Assembly: GCF_027270315.1 (NCBI RefSeq)
Contig: NZ_CP114413.1
Coordinates: forward strand, 3,844,001-3,908,000
Source of the DNA: Streptomyces cinnabarinus
GTDB lineage: Bacteria; Actinomycetota; Actinomycetes; Streptomycetales; Streptomycetaceae
Direction: 5' to 3'
Length of the DNA: 64,000 nt
Both the position numbers and the translations under genes were made by a program. Of this stretch, positions 15,807 through 23,942 are shown piece after piece; position 1 is the first letter of the stretch; the number at the start of each line of letters is the position of its first letter. Below the pieces are notes generated by a model that was not told where the DNA came from, made no database searches, and was given only the letters and a program-made list of their open reading frames with translations.

Positions 15807-17108
15807 TCAGCGGCCCGGTGTGAACTCGACCGGCAGGGTGCGCAGTCCGCGCATGATGAGGCCGCCGCGCCAGCGCAGCTCGGCCGGTTCCGCCGCGAGC
15901 CGGAGGTCCGGGAGGCGGGTGAGGAGGGTGGCCAGCGCGGTCTGGCCCTCCAGACGGGCGAGCGGGGCGCCCAGGCAGTAGTGGATGCCGTGGCCGTAGC
16001 CGAGGTGCTGGTTGTCGCGGCGGGCGAGGTCGAGGCGATCGGGGTCGGCGAACCGCTCCGGGTCCCGGTCGGCGGCGGCGAGGACGACGAGCACCGGGTC
16101 ACCGGGGGCGATGTCCTGGCCGCCGATGGTCAGGGGCCGGGTGGCGAACCGCCAGGTGGCCAGCTCGACCGGGCCGTCGTAGCGCAGGAGTTCCTCCACG
16201 CCGGTTTCGAGCAGGGCGGTGTCCTCGGCGGCCAGCGACTCCTGGAGGCGGGTCCGTTGTTCGGGGTGGGTGAGCAGGGCGTAGGTGCCGTTGCCGATGA
16301 GGTTCACGGTGGTCTCGAACCCCGCGAACAGCAGGATGAAGGCCATGGCGGCGGCCTCGTTCTCGGTGAGGTGCTCGCCGTGGTCGGAGGCCCGGATCAG
16401 GCCCGAGATCAGATCCTCGCCGGGGGCGGGTTCGGCGGGCAGCGCCTCGCGCTTGCGGTGGATGAGGTCGGCGAGATAGCCGCGCATCTTCTTCACCGAC
16501 CGCGCGACCCCGCCCCGCGGGCCGCCCTGGTGGCGGATCATCATGCCCGCCCAGTCCCGGAAGTCGTCCTGGTCCTCGCGGGGCACACCGAGCAGATCGC
16601 AGATCGCGTAGATGGGGAGCGGGAAGGCGAACTCATGGATGAGGTCGGCGCTGCCCTCCGCGGCGAACCGGTCGATCAGCTGGTCGGTCAGCTCCTGCAC
16701 CCGGGGCGCGAACTCCGCGACCCGGCGGGGCGTGAACGCCTTGCTGACGAGCCGTCGCAGCCGGGTGTGGTCCGGCGGGTCGATGTTGAGCAGATGCGTC
16801 ATCAGCTCGGCCTTGCGCTCACCGGGGATACCGGTCTTGCCCTTGGCGTGCGCGGGCTCGGCGTGATGCGCGGGGTTCTTGCTGAGCCGCTGGTCGGCCA
16901 GGGCCTGCTTGGCATCGGCGTGACGCGTGACCAGCCAGGCCTCCACCCCGCTGGGCAGCGTGGTCCGGTGCACGGGGGCGTGCTCGCGCAGCCAGGCGTA
17001 GGCGGGGTAGGGGTCGGCGGCGAACTCCCAGGTGAAGAGGTCGGGGGCCGGGGAGGCCGCCGGGACGGGGGTGGCCGCGTGCGGCGCGGGGGTGGGGTGG
17101 TCGGTCAC
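15807..17108 (-). CDS. Cytochrome P450, CYP107-like
   Basis: A 433-residue soluble class I P450. The I-helix has A-G-F-E-T-T, the K-helix E-L-L-R, and the heme loop G-Y-G-H-G-I-H-Y-C-L-G with the cysteine ligand; the N-terminal half shows N-I-D-P-P-D-H-T-R-L-R-R. It needs ferredoxin and a reductase, neither encoded nearby. The Streptomyces gene next to the rpf/eno block is of the CYP107T group; substrate is unknown. The GTG start (17106-17108) overlaps the stop of the preceding NTPase gene as GTGA, and AAGGA abuts it. Translation is therefore likely coupled to the TTA-containing NTPase gene. Confidence 0.88.
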   Translation of the reverse strand: MTDHPTPAPHAATPVPAASPAPDLFTWEFAADPYPAYAWLREHAPVHRTTLPSGVEAWLVTRHADAKQALADQRLSKNPAHHAEPAHAKGKTGIPGERKAELMTHLLNIDPPDHTRLRRLVSKAFTPRRVAEFAPRVQELTDQLIDRFAAEGSADLIHEFAFPLPIYAICDLLGVPREDQDDFRDWAGMMIRHQGGPRGGVARSVKKMRGYLADLIHRKREALPAEPAPGEDLISGLIRASDHGEHLTENEAAAMAFILLFAGFETTVNLIGNGTYALLTHPEQRTRLQESLAAEDTALLETGVEELLRYDGPVELATWRFATRPLTIGGQDIAPGDPVLVVLAAADRDPERFADPDRLDLARRDNQHLGYGHGIHYCLGAPLARLEGQTALATLLTRLPDLRLAAEPAELRWRGGLIMRGLRTLPVEFTPGR

Positions 17109-19270
17109 TCCTTGACGGTATCCGGCGGGGTGGCGGGGCTCGCTTCGTGTGTCAGGTCGGGGCGACGGCCGAGGAGCGTGTCGAGGGCGACGGCGATGGC
17201 GCGCTCGGACGACAGCGGAGGGCCGGGGATGGTGGGCGGCGTCGTGGCGGGGGTCCGGTGCCGCGCCAGGGCGGCCTGGAGGTTCTCGTCCCGGAGCGTC
17301 TTCATCAGCACGGGGAGGACCTCCGCCGCCGAGGCGTTGCCGTTCTCCGCCGCCACCGAGAGCCAGTGCTGGGCGCGCGCCAGCAGAAGGAACCCGAGTT
17401 CCTGCGCGGGTTCGGGGTTGCCCGCCTCGGCCGCTCTCTGGATGTGCGGCAGTGCTTCGGTCAGCTCGCCCTGTTCGAGCAGGAGATACCGCCCGAGCAT
17501 GTGCGCCTCGCGGTCGTTCTCCTCCGCGACCCTGCCCCACCAGTACCGTGCTTCGGGGGCGTTACCCGCCCAGGTCGACAGGACGCCGAGGATCACCGGC
17601 GCCGTGGAGTCGCCCGCCTCGGCGTCGACCCGCACGGCGTCCCGGGCCGCCCGGGACACCTCGGCGCGCTCGGGCAGGTCGTACTTCCCCGCCATCCAGG
17701 CCATGGACCCCCACAGATGCGGGGTGAAGGGCGGCAGGTCCGGGCAGCGGATCGCGTCCGCGACCAGCGTCCCGCACGCCCGCCAGGTGCCCTCCTCCGC
17801 ACCGGGCACCAGCAGCCCGGCGACACCCAGCCGGGGTCTGGACGCCCACTCCAGATCGTCCGGCGGGACCGGGATGTCCAGGGTGGTGCCGCCCCCGTAG
17901 ATCTGACGATCGTTGATCAAGAACTCCCACGCCTCGGCCGAGAGCCCGCTGGTGGCTCCGCAGCGGGCCGCGTCGATGGCCGCCCGCACCAGCAGCTGGC
18001 CGCTCCACCGCCCGCCGGGCCGACTCGCCCGACGCCACTCCTCCCACAACTCCGGTCCCATGGACAGGAACTGAGTGACCCCCAGCTCGCCCCGCCATCG
18101 CACCGCGTCCACCAGTCGCGGGTCGTCCGACTGCGCGAGCCGCGCGAGCTCGGCCGCGCTCCACTCACAGGTCAGATCCACCGTGCGGGCACCGCGCAGC
18201 GCATGCGCCGTCGGATGGTCCCCGAAGCGGTGCGCCTCGTACGCCGCGTCCCGCATCGTCGCCAGCACCAGCACGCCCTCATGCGCGAGCTGCGCCAACG
18301 GCCCCGCCACCAGGCCCCGTTCGTCGAAATGGCGCTCCAGGTCGTCGAGCCACACCACATGTGTGCCGGAGGGATCCCGTCCGCGCAGGGCCGCGGGCAG
18401 CTCGCGCAGATCCGTCCCGGCGTGGGCGTTGAAGAGCCGGGTGTGGTCGTCGGCCTTGCGATGCAGCGCGGCCCAGGCAGTGGCCGTCTTCCCGGCCAGC
18501 GGCTCACCGGTGACGACGACCAGACCGCCCTCCCACAGCCCCTGCGCGACCAGCCGGTCGAGTTCCGCGTCCCGGTCCCGCGGGATGTACGGCGGCAGCG
18601 CTGGCTCGTCCCCGAAGGAACTGACGGGCCGTATGCCCAGCGCGCGCCGCCGTAACTCGCCGAGCCGGGGCCAGCCGTCCGCGGGCGCGGGGCCCATGGC
18701 GCCGTAGTTGTTCTGGACGCCGATGACGGGGGCGTTGAAGCTGGCCTGCCGGAAGTCGACGTGGTCCTGGGGGAACGGGGTGGGGGCGAGGCCCGGGATG
18801 AGCTGGGCGGAGAGGGAGTCCGGGGAGATCGAGACGGGGACGCTCACCGGGGTGGGGGTGGGAGCGGGTGCAGGGGCGGGTGGGGCGGGGGCGGGGGCAC
18901 CCAGGACGTCACCGCACCCCCCGCAGTAGATGTCGTGGAGCTCCACCGGGCCCGCGCAGGAGGGGCAGGAGGTGAGGGTGATCTGCCGGAAGTCCTTTAT
19001 GAACCGGTCGATCTCCCCGGCGATGATCGCCTTCCTGAACGCCTCACGGATCTTGTCCTTCCAGATGTGAGCCGCGTCCCGCGGGGACAGTGTCCCGCCG
19101 CGCATCTCGCTCCGGTGGCCCTCCAGCATCGGACCCACGTCCTGATGCATGGCCTGCTCGTAGATCCCGACGAACGCCGGTTTGGCCCGCTCCTCCCAGT
19201 CCTCGTCGCCCATCGACGACACCAGAACCCCGGCCGCCGCAGCCGCCAGATCGTCCAACACGCCCGACAT
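17105..19270 (-). CDS. TTA-containing zinc-ribbon P-loop NTPase (STAND-like) with Sel1/TPR-type C-terminus
   Basis: A 721-residue protein of no named family that I recognise. In order: a helical N-terminus (1-95); a zinc ribbon with Cys102, 105, 116 and 119; an Ala/Pro linker; a short segment at 169-190 with F-N-A-P-V-I-G-V-Q-N-N-Y; a P-loop domain with Walker A G-E-P-L-A-G-K-T (255-262) and Walker B V-V-W-L-D-D-L-E (305-312); an all-helical middle; and helical repeats near 580-670 (A-L-P-H-I-Q-R-A-A-E-A-G-N) resembling Sel1/TPR. This is the plan of STAND signalling ATPases. Leu206 is encoded by TTA at 18653-18655, so full translation should require bldA. It overlaps the P450 gene by four bases. 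Confidence 0.75.
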   Translation of the reverse strand: MSGVLDDLAAAAAGVLVSSMGDEDWEERAKPAFVGIYEQAMHQDVGPMLEGHRSEMRGGTLSPRDAAHIWKDKIREAFRKAIIAGEIDRFIKDFRQITLTSCPSCAGPVELHDIYCGGCGDVLGAPAPAPPAPAPAPTPTPVSVPVSISPDSLSAQLIPGLAPTPFPQDHVDFRQASFNAPVIGVQNNYGAMGPAPADGWPRLGELRRRALGIRPVSSFGDEPALPPYIPRDRDAELDRLVAQGLWEGGLVVVTGEPLAGKTATAWAALHRKADDHTRLFNAHAGTDLRELPAALRGRDPSGTHVVWLDDLERHFDERGLVAGPLAQLAHEGVLVLATMRDAAYEAHRFGDHPTAHALRGARTVDLTCEWSAAELARLAQSDDPRLVDAVRWRGELGVTQFLSMGPELWEEWRRASRPGGRWSGQLLVRAAIDAARCGATSGLSAEAWEFLINDRQIYGGGTTLDIPVPPDDLEWASRPRLGVAGLLVPGAEEGTWRACGTLVADAIRCPDLPPFTPHLWGSMAWMAGKYDLPERAEVSRAARDAVRVDAEAGDSTAPVILGVLSTWAGNAPEARYWWGRVAEENDREAHMLGRYLLLEQGELTEALPHIQRAAEAGNPEPAQELGFLLLARAQHWLSVAAENGNASAAEVLPVLMKTLRDENLQAALARHRTPATTPPTIPGPPLSSERAIAVALDTLLGRRPDLTHEASPATPPDTVKE

Positions 19271-19312
19271 ACAAGCCCCCGTGCCCCAGAGCCAGCCCTG
19301 TGGGTAACCGTA

Positions 19313-20299
19313 CTAACCTTCCAGGCCCTCGGCAGCCCGCACGGCGTCCCGGTACGCGCGTCCCGCGGCCCTGAGCGCCGCCTCCGGGTCGACGCCCTCG
19401 GCCTCGGCGCGCACCGCCAGGGCGAGCAGCTCGTAGCCGATGCCGTCGGTCCGCGGCAGGGGGACGTCCAGTCCGGCCGTTCTGACCCGGGAGGCCAGCT
19501 TCGCCGCGAGGGCGAGACCGGGCTGGCCGAGCGGGACGCCGTCGGTGACCGACTCCCTTCTCTTCTCCTCGGCCTTGGTGCGCAGCCAGTGCGCCTTGAC
19601 CTCCTCGGGGGTACTGGCCGTCTCGTCCCCGAACACATGCGGGTGGCGGTGGATCAGCTTGGTGACGATGGTGCCCGCGACATCGTCGATGGAGAAGGGG
19701 GCGTCGGGGTCCTCCTCGGCGATACGGGCGTGGAAGACCACCTGGAGGAGTACGTCCCCCAGTTCCTCGCGCAGTTCGTCGCGGTCCCCCTCCTCGATCG
19801 CCTCGACGAGTTCGTACGCCTCCTCGATGCCGTACTTGGCCAGCCCCTTGTGGGTCTGCTGCGAGGACCAGGGGCATTCGGCGCGGATGCGGTCCATGAC
19901 CTGGACGAGGTCGAGCAGCCGGGCGCCCGGCAGGTCGTAGGAGGCGGGGAGCAGCTCCAGCTCCGGCATGCTGACCCGGCCGGAGCCGGCGAGGCGGGCG
20001 AGGCCGTCGGTCAGTGCCGGTTCGCCCTCGCCGGTCGCGACGACCACGACGGTGCGGCCGCCGGCGCAGGCGCCGACCAGTTCCTCGGCGGTCGGGGACG
20101 CCTCGGCCACCCGTATCCCGGCCTCGCGCAGATACGGCAGCTGGGGGTGCGCGCCGTCCGCGCACAGCACGCTGTCGGCGGAGCGCAGCACCTCCCAGGC
20201 CGGCCAGGACAGCAGGCCGGGGGCGACGCGGTGGCTGGTGGTGAGCAGGACGATCCGGCCGGGGGCGGCCGGGGCGGCTTCGGGGCTGGTGGTGTTCAC
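19313..20299 (-). CDS. mazG: Nucleoside triphosphate pyrophosphohydrolase MazG
   Basis: A 328-residue two-domain protein. The N-terminal 120 residues resemble the tetrapyrrole-methylase-like half of YabN/MazG fusions. The MazG core begins at L-L-D-L-V-Q-V-M-D-R-I-R and has C-P-W-S-S-Q-Q-T-H, E-E-A-Y-E-L-V-E-A-I and the metal-binding E-E-L-G-D-V-L-L-Q-V-V. It hydrolyses NTPs to NMP and pyrophosphate, removing damaged nucleotides and influencing ppGpp levels. The start is GTG with no Shine-Dalgarno, and TAGCTT ends six bases before it, suggesting a leaderless transcript. Confidence 0.9.
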   Translation of the reverse strand: MNTTSPEAAPAAPGRIVLLTTSHRVAPGLLSWPAWEVLRSADSVLCADGAHPQLPYLREAGIRVAEASPTAEELVGACAGGRTVVVVATGEGEPALTDGLARLAGSGRVSMPELELLPASYDLPGARLLDLVQVMDRIRAECPWSSQQTHKGLAKYGIEEAYELVEAIEEGDRDELREELGDVLLQVVFHARIAEEDPDAPFSIDDVAGTIVTKLIHRHPHVFGDETASTPEEVKAHWLRTKAEEKRRESVTDGVPLGQPGLALAAKLASRVRTAGLDVPLPRTDGIGYELLALAVRAEAEGVDPEAALRAAGRAYRDAVRAAEGLEG

Positions 20300-20305
20300 G
20301 GTTCG

Positions 20306-20311
20306 AAGCTA
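20306..20311 (-). promoter_or_regulatory. -10 element placing mazG as a leaderless mRNA
   Basis: TAGCTT on the minus strand ends six bases before the GTG start of mazG, so transcription would begin at or next to the start codon. No -35 match is obvious. Confidence 0.4.
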
Positions 20312-20461
20312 ACGCACGGGTGGGACGGGGTCGGTGTGGTTATCCACAGGTGGGGGTGGCGGGTGTGATCGTATGACCGCATCCGTCGACCATCGGCCAC
20401 CGCCCGGAGTCCACCGCCGGGAGTCCCCAGCCCTGCGCCGCGGCCCGCGCTCCTCCCCCTC

Positions 20462-21115
20462 CTACGCCGGCTGCTGCGCCCCCGCCGCCGTCACCTCGCG
20501 CACCCATGGCGTCTTGGCGTCCACACGGCTGCTCTTCTCGACGTCCCAGGTGCCGTAGCGCGGGTTGAGGTCGACGTCGAGCTTCTCGGAGGCCTCCGAC
20601 AGGGCCTTCCAGAACTCCGGGCGGCTGGTGTCGGTGCCGAGCGCGGCGGCGAGCTTCTGGGCCTCCAGCTGGAGCCGGAGGTTCTCGTCCAGACGCTCCG
20701 GGGCGACGCCGTACTCCTGGAGCCAGGCCGTCTCCAGCGCCTCGGCGCCGCCGGCCTGCTGTTCCAGGCCGCTGCGCATCTGCTGGATCTCCTTGCGGCT
20801 GACGGTGACGCCGGCGTCCTCGGCGGCCTGGTGCAGCACCCGGTCCAGGACCATGCCGTGCAGGGTGTCGCGGGTGAGGCTGCCGGTCCGGGCCACGGCC
20901 TGGGCGTACTGCGCCTCGTCCCCCACGGCCGCGCGCTGCGCCGCGCGCACCTCGTTCACCCTGTTCTCCAGCTGGGAGACGGTGATCCGCTGGTCGCCGA
21001 CGACGGCTGCCGCGCCGGGATGCGCATCGTTTCCGCAGGCGGTGAGAAGAGGCGCCGCCGCGATGGCGGCGGAGAGGAGGAGCGCGGTGCGACGGCGGCG
21101 ATTGCGGCGGTGCAA
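20462..21115 (-). CDS. SurA N-terminal domain lipoprotein (extracytoplasmic chaperone-like)
   Basis: A 217-residue exported lipoprotein. It starts with an arginine-rich stretch and a hydrophobic segment ending in the lipobox L-L-T-A-C, then a helical SurA_N-type domain (V-V-G-D-Q-R-I-T-V-S-Q-L through about residue 150). No parvulin PPIase domain is seen, so it may act as a holdase for secreted proteins. The start chosen is TTG at 21113-21115, six bases after GGGAGG, because it gives a normal signal peptide; an ATG 41 codons upstream would not. It lies upstream of mazG in the same direction with a 160-base gap. Confidence 0.8.
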   Translation of the reverse strand: MHRRNRRRRTALLLSAAIAAAPLLTACGNDAHPGAAAVVGDQRITVSQLENRVNEVRAAQRAAVGDEAQYAQAVARTGSLTRDTLHGMVLDRVLHQAAEDAGVTVSRKEIQQMRSGLEQQAGGAEALETAWLQEYGVAPERLDENLRLQLEAQKLAAALGTDTSRPEFWKALSEASEKLDVDLNPRYGTWDVEKSSRVDAKTPWVREVTAAGAQQPA

Positions 21116-21239
21116 GGAAACCTCCCGAGGAGCTTGTGCGACGGTGCACAAAGTCTTGCGATGATCGATGGTAGGCAGTGGCCAAGCTCTGGCCAACCCA
21201 TTCGACCAACGATTCACCAGGACTTCGGGCACCGGCACG

Positions 21240-21623
21240 CTAGCCGCGGGCCTCGCCCCTGGCGCCGGGAGGGAACTCGTTGCCGTCGCGGTCGGAGACG
21301 GTGGCGAACCAGGACGTGGCCCAGACGGTCAGACAGCCCGGCTCATGGACCGTCTCGAACGGGTGGTCGTTCCACACCCCGTACGAGGTCACGTGCACCG
21401 CCTCGCCCGGCTCCAGCCAGTAGTCCTGCCCGAACGGCTCCAGCCGGAGCTTCAGCCACTGGGCGCCGTCGTTCTGCACGAGCATCGGCACCGGGTTGCC
21501 CATCCGCTGGATCGCCTCGAAGCCGAAGTCCCCGGCCTCGGGCATGTTCGCGTCCAGCGGGGCGATGATCCGCTCGATCGCCTCCCGGCCTGCGGGATCC
21601 GGGCGCCCGTCCTCGCTAGCCAC
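21240..21623 (-). CDS. Small conserved hypothetical protein
   Basis: A 127-residue soluble protein without signal peptide or membrane segment. I do not recognise the family. The second half is rich in aromatic residues and beta-like (Q-W-L-K-L-R-L-E-P-F-G-Q-D-Y-W-L-E-P-G-E), resembling a small beta-barrel such as a cupin, but no metal motif is complete. GTG at 21621-21623 overlaps the end of the kinase gene by eight bases, so it is the third gene of the membrane protein-kinase operon. Confidence 0.65.
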   Translation of the reverse strand: MASEDGRPDPAGREAIERIIAPLDANMPEAGDFGFEAIQRMGNPVPMLVQNDGAQWLKLRLEPFGQDYWLEPGEAVHVTSYGVWNDHPFETVHEPGCLTVWATSWFATVSDRDGNEFPPGARGEARG

Positions 21624-23151
21624 GCATCTGCCCCAGCCACTGGAGCGTCCGCCGGATGTCCGCCGCCAGGGGGTGACCGGGGCCGTTGAGGCGCTCCACG
21701 TCGTGCAGCAGGCGTACGAGCGTGTCGTGGGCGGCGACCCGGTCGCCGAGGGCGAGCAGGAGATGGCCGATACGGCGGCGGACGTCGTGCGCGAGCTCGG
21801 GGTCGCCGGCCACGTACTGGTTCTCGTAGTACGGCAGCAGCGAGCGGTACTCGCTGAGCGCCGCCGCCGGGTCGCCGAGCTGCTCCAGGCACTGGGCCGC
21901 GTCGTAGCGGAAGCGCAGGGACTGGGGGTCGGCGTGACCCGCCTCGGCGGCGCGTTCGGCGGCCAGGGAGCGCAGGACCGGGAGCGCGCGCCGGTACTGG
22001 CCATCGTCCATGAGCGTGGCCGCGTACTGCTTGCGCAGGGTGCGCACCACGGGGGAGTGCTCGCCGTGCTGCTCTGCGGCGACCGGGAGGATCGCGCCGA
22101 GGATGTCGACGGCCTGGGTGATGCGGCCCTCGCCGAGCAGGCGCTTGACCTCGTCGACGGCGCGGGCGACGTCCGGCTTCTCGGCGACCGGGGTGACGGG
22201 CGTGACGGGAGCGGGCTGGGGCGCGGGGGTCCGCGCGCGGTCCGGCCAGGGGGCGTGCGGGCGCAGGAAGGGGCGCGTGGGGTCGAGGGGCGCCCCGGTG
22301 GGCGTCCCGCGCGCGGGCAGGAGCTGCGCCAGGTCCTCGTACACCTCCTGCGCGGACGCCGGGCGGTGCTGCGGGTCCTTGGCGAGCAGGCGCAGGACCA
22401 GCGCTTCGAGCCCCTCGGGCACCTCGGGGCGCATCCGGCGCACGGGCAGCGGGGGCTCGTACAGATGCCGGTGCAGCACGCCGAGCGCCGTGGAGCCGGA
22501 GAACGGCACGTCACCGCTGAGCAGTTCGTGGAGGAGCACACCGAGCGCGTACAGGTCGGTGTACGGGCCGACCGCGCCGCCCATGGCCTGCTCGGGCGCC
22601 ATGTACGCGGGCGAGCCGATGGGGGTACCGGTGTGGGTGAGACGGGTGGTGTCGGCGTCCATGACGGAAGCGACGCCGAGGTCGAGCACGGTGACCGTGC
22701 CGTCCTGCTTCACCATCACGTTCCGCGGCTTGAGGTCGCGGTGGACGATCGGCACGGCGTGCACGGCGCTCAGCACGGCGCACAGTTGCGCGGCGACCGC
22801 GACCGCCCACTGCCAGGGGTACGGGTCGTGCTCGGCGAGATGGTCGGAGAGGTCCGCGCCATCGACGTACTGCATGACGAGGAACAGCTCCTCGCCCTCG
22901 CTGCCCGCGTCGTGCACGGTGACCAGACCGGGGTGGTCGACCTGCGCGGTCACCCGACACTCACGCACGAACCGGCGGCGCAGCTCCTCCGCCTCCTGCC
23001 CCGCCACCTTGTCCGGGCGCAGCAGCTTCACCGCCACGCGCCGGTCCAGCCGCTGGTCGTACGCCGTCCAGACCTGGCCCATGCCTCCCTGTCCGATGAG
23101 CGTGGACAGTTCATAACGGCCGGCGACGACACGCCCTGTCGTCACGGTCAC
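21616..23151 (-). CDS. Serine/threonine protein kinase with helical repeat C-terminus
   Basis: A 511-residue cytosolic Hanks-type kinase. The glycine loop I-G-Q-G-G-M-G-Q-V, catalytic lysine in A-V-K-L-L, H-R-D-L-K-P-R-N catalytic loop, D-L-G in place of D-F-G, and A-P-E-Q are all present, so it should be active. There is no membrane segment and no PASTA domain. Residues 320-511 form TPR-like helices with Y-R-R-A-L-P-V-L and A-L-S-E-Y-R units, likely a partner-binding part. It overlaps the upstream membrane protein by four bases and the small downstream gene by eight, forming one operon. Confidence 0.88.
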   Translation of the reverse strand: MTVTTGRVVAGRYELSTLIGQGGMGQVWTAYDQRLDRRVAVKLLRPDKVAGQEAEELRRRFVRECRVTAQVDHPGLVTVHDAGSEGEELFLVMQYVDGADLSDHLAEHDPYPWQWAVAVAAQLCAVLSAVHAVPIVHRDLKPRNVMVKQDGTVTVLDLGVASVMDADTTRLTHTGTPIGSPAYMAPEQAMGGAVGPYTDLYALGVLLHELLSGDVPFSGSTALGVLHRHLYEPPLPVRRMRPEVPEGLEALVLRLLAKDPQHRPASAQEVYEDLAQLLPARGTPTGAPLDPTRPFLRPHAPWPDRARTPAPQPAPVTPVTPVAEKPDVARAVDEVKRLLGEGRITQAVDILGAILPVAAEQHGEHSPVVRTLRKQYAATLMDDGQYRRALPVLRSLAAERAAEAGHADPQSLRFRYDAAQCLEQLGDPAAALSEYRSLLPYYENQYVAGDPELAHDVRRRIGHLLLALGDRVAAHDTLVRLLHDVERLNGPGHPLAADIRRTLQWLGQMRG

Positions 23152-23816
23152 CTTCCGCCCTCGTGACCGCCGCCGCCGCGGCCGTCGTGGTGGCGCAGAT
23201 AGTCACTGAGCTCGTCGAGCTCGGCCCGCACCTGGTCGATACGCGCGGGCGCGGGCCGCTGCGGCGGCGGGGGCGTCGGCGCCGGGCCGGGGGGCGCAGC
23301 GTCCTGCGGCAGCGGCGGGTGGGGAACCGGGGTGTGCGGGATCGGCGCGGGCGGCTGCTGCGCCGGGGGCGGCTGCACGGGCGCGGTCGTGTACGGCGAC
23401 GGCGGCTGCGGATAGCCGTAGCCCGCCGGGCCGTTCGGGGCGTGGACCGTGGTGGCGTGCGCCTGGGCGTACCCGCCGCCGTACTGCCGGCTGAGCGCGT
23501 TGTGGTGGCGGATGTCCATCACCAGGAAGTACACGGCGCTGAACGCCCCGAGCAGCAGAACCAGGCCCAGCGCGACGTCCGAGCGCGGGTCCGACTCCGG
23601 CACCGAACCGACCACCGCGAAACACGCGATGGACACCGGCAGGCTCACCCACGCCAGCAGCCAGTCCGGCCACCGCCCGCGCAGGATGGCCACCCGGAAC
23701 AGCGGCACGCACGCGAGGATCCCGCAGGACAGGAAGCCGGCGGCGGCGAACAGCACGCGCAGGGAGATGACGGTTGCCGCGCTGCGGGTGGGCGGCGCCG
23801 CGCCGTGGCCGTACAT
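23148..23816 (-). CDS. Membrane protein of the kinase operon
   Basis: A 222-residue protein with three hydrophobic segments in its first 110 residues, followed by a Pro/Gln/Ala-rich cytosolic tail and a short terminal helix (R-A-E-L-D-E-L-S-D-Y-L). The ATG at 23814-23816 follows AGGAG and is preferred over one 26 codons upstream. The ATGA overlap with the kinase suggests it anchors or is phosphorylated by that kinase. The family is unknown to me. Confidence 0.7.
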   Translation of the reverse strand: MYGHGAAPPTRSAATVISLRVLFAAAGFLSCGILACVPLFRVAILRGRWPDWLLAWVSLPVSIACFAVVGSVPESDPRSDVALGLVLLLGAFSAVYFLVMDIRHHNALSRQYGGGYAQAHATTVHAPNGPAGYGYPQPPSPYTTAPVQPPPAQQPPAPIPHTPVPHPPLPQDAAPPGPAPTPPPPQRPAPARIDQVRAELDELSDYLRHHDGRGGGGHEGGR

Positions 23817-23873
23817 GACTGCTCCTGGACCGGTGGGCCGATGGGGACGGACGAGCGAATGACAGAGTTCGAG

Positions 23874-23909
23874 CGTATAGGCCGACACGGACAACCGGTC
23901 CCGGGTTGT
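23874..23909 (-). promoter_or_regulatory. Promoter and inverted repeat of the kinase operon
   Basis: TATACG (minus strand, 23874-23879) is a good -10 box. ACAACC (23891-23896) and GGTTGT (23904-23909) form an inverted repeat around the place expected for the -35, a likely operator. Confidence 0.4.
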
Positions 23910-23942
23910 ACCGAACCGTTGTTGTACTGATCACTTCCCGGC

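Noticed and set aside
20340..20348. DnaA box as part of a replication origin
   Set aside because: Single boxes only, no cluster, no AT-rich element, and no dnaA or dnaN nearby.
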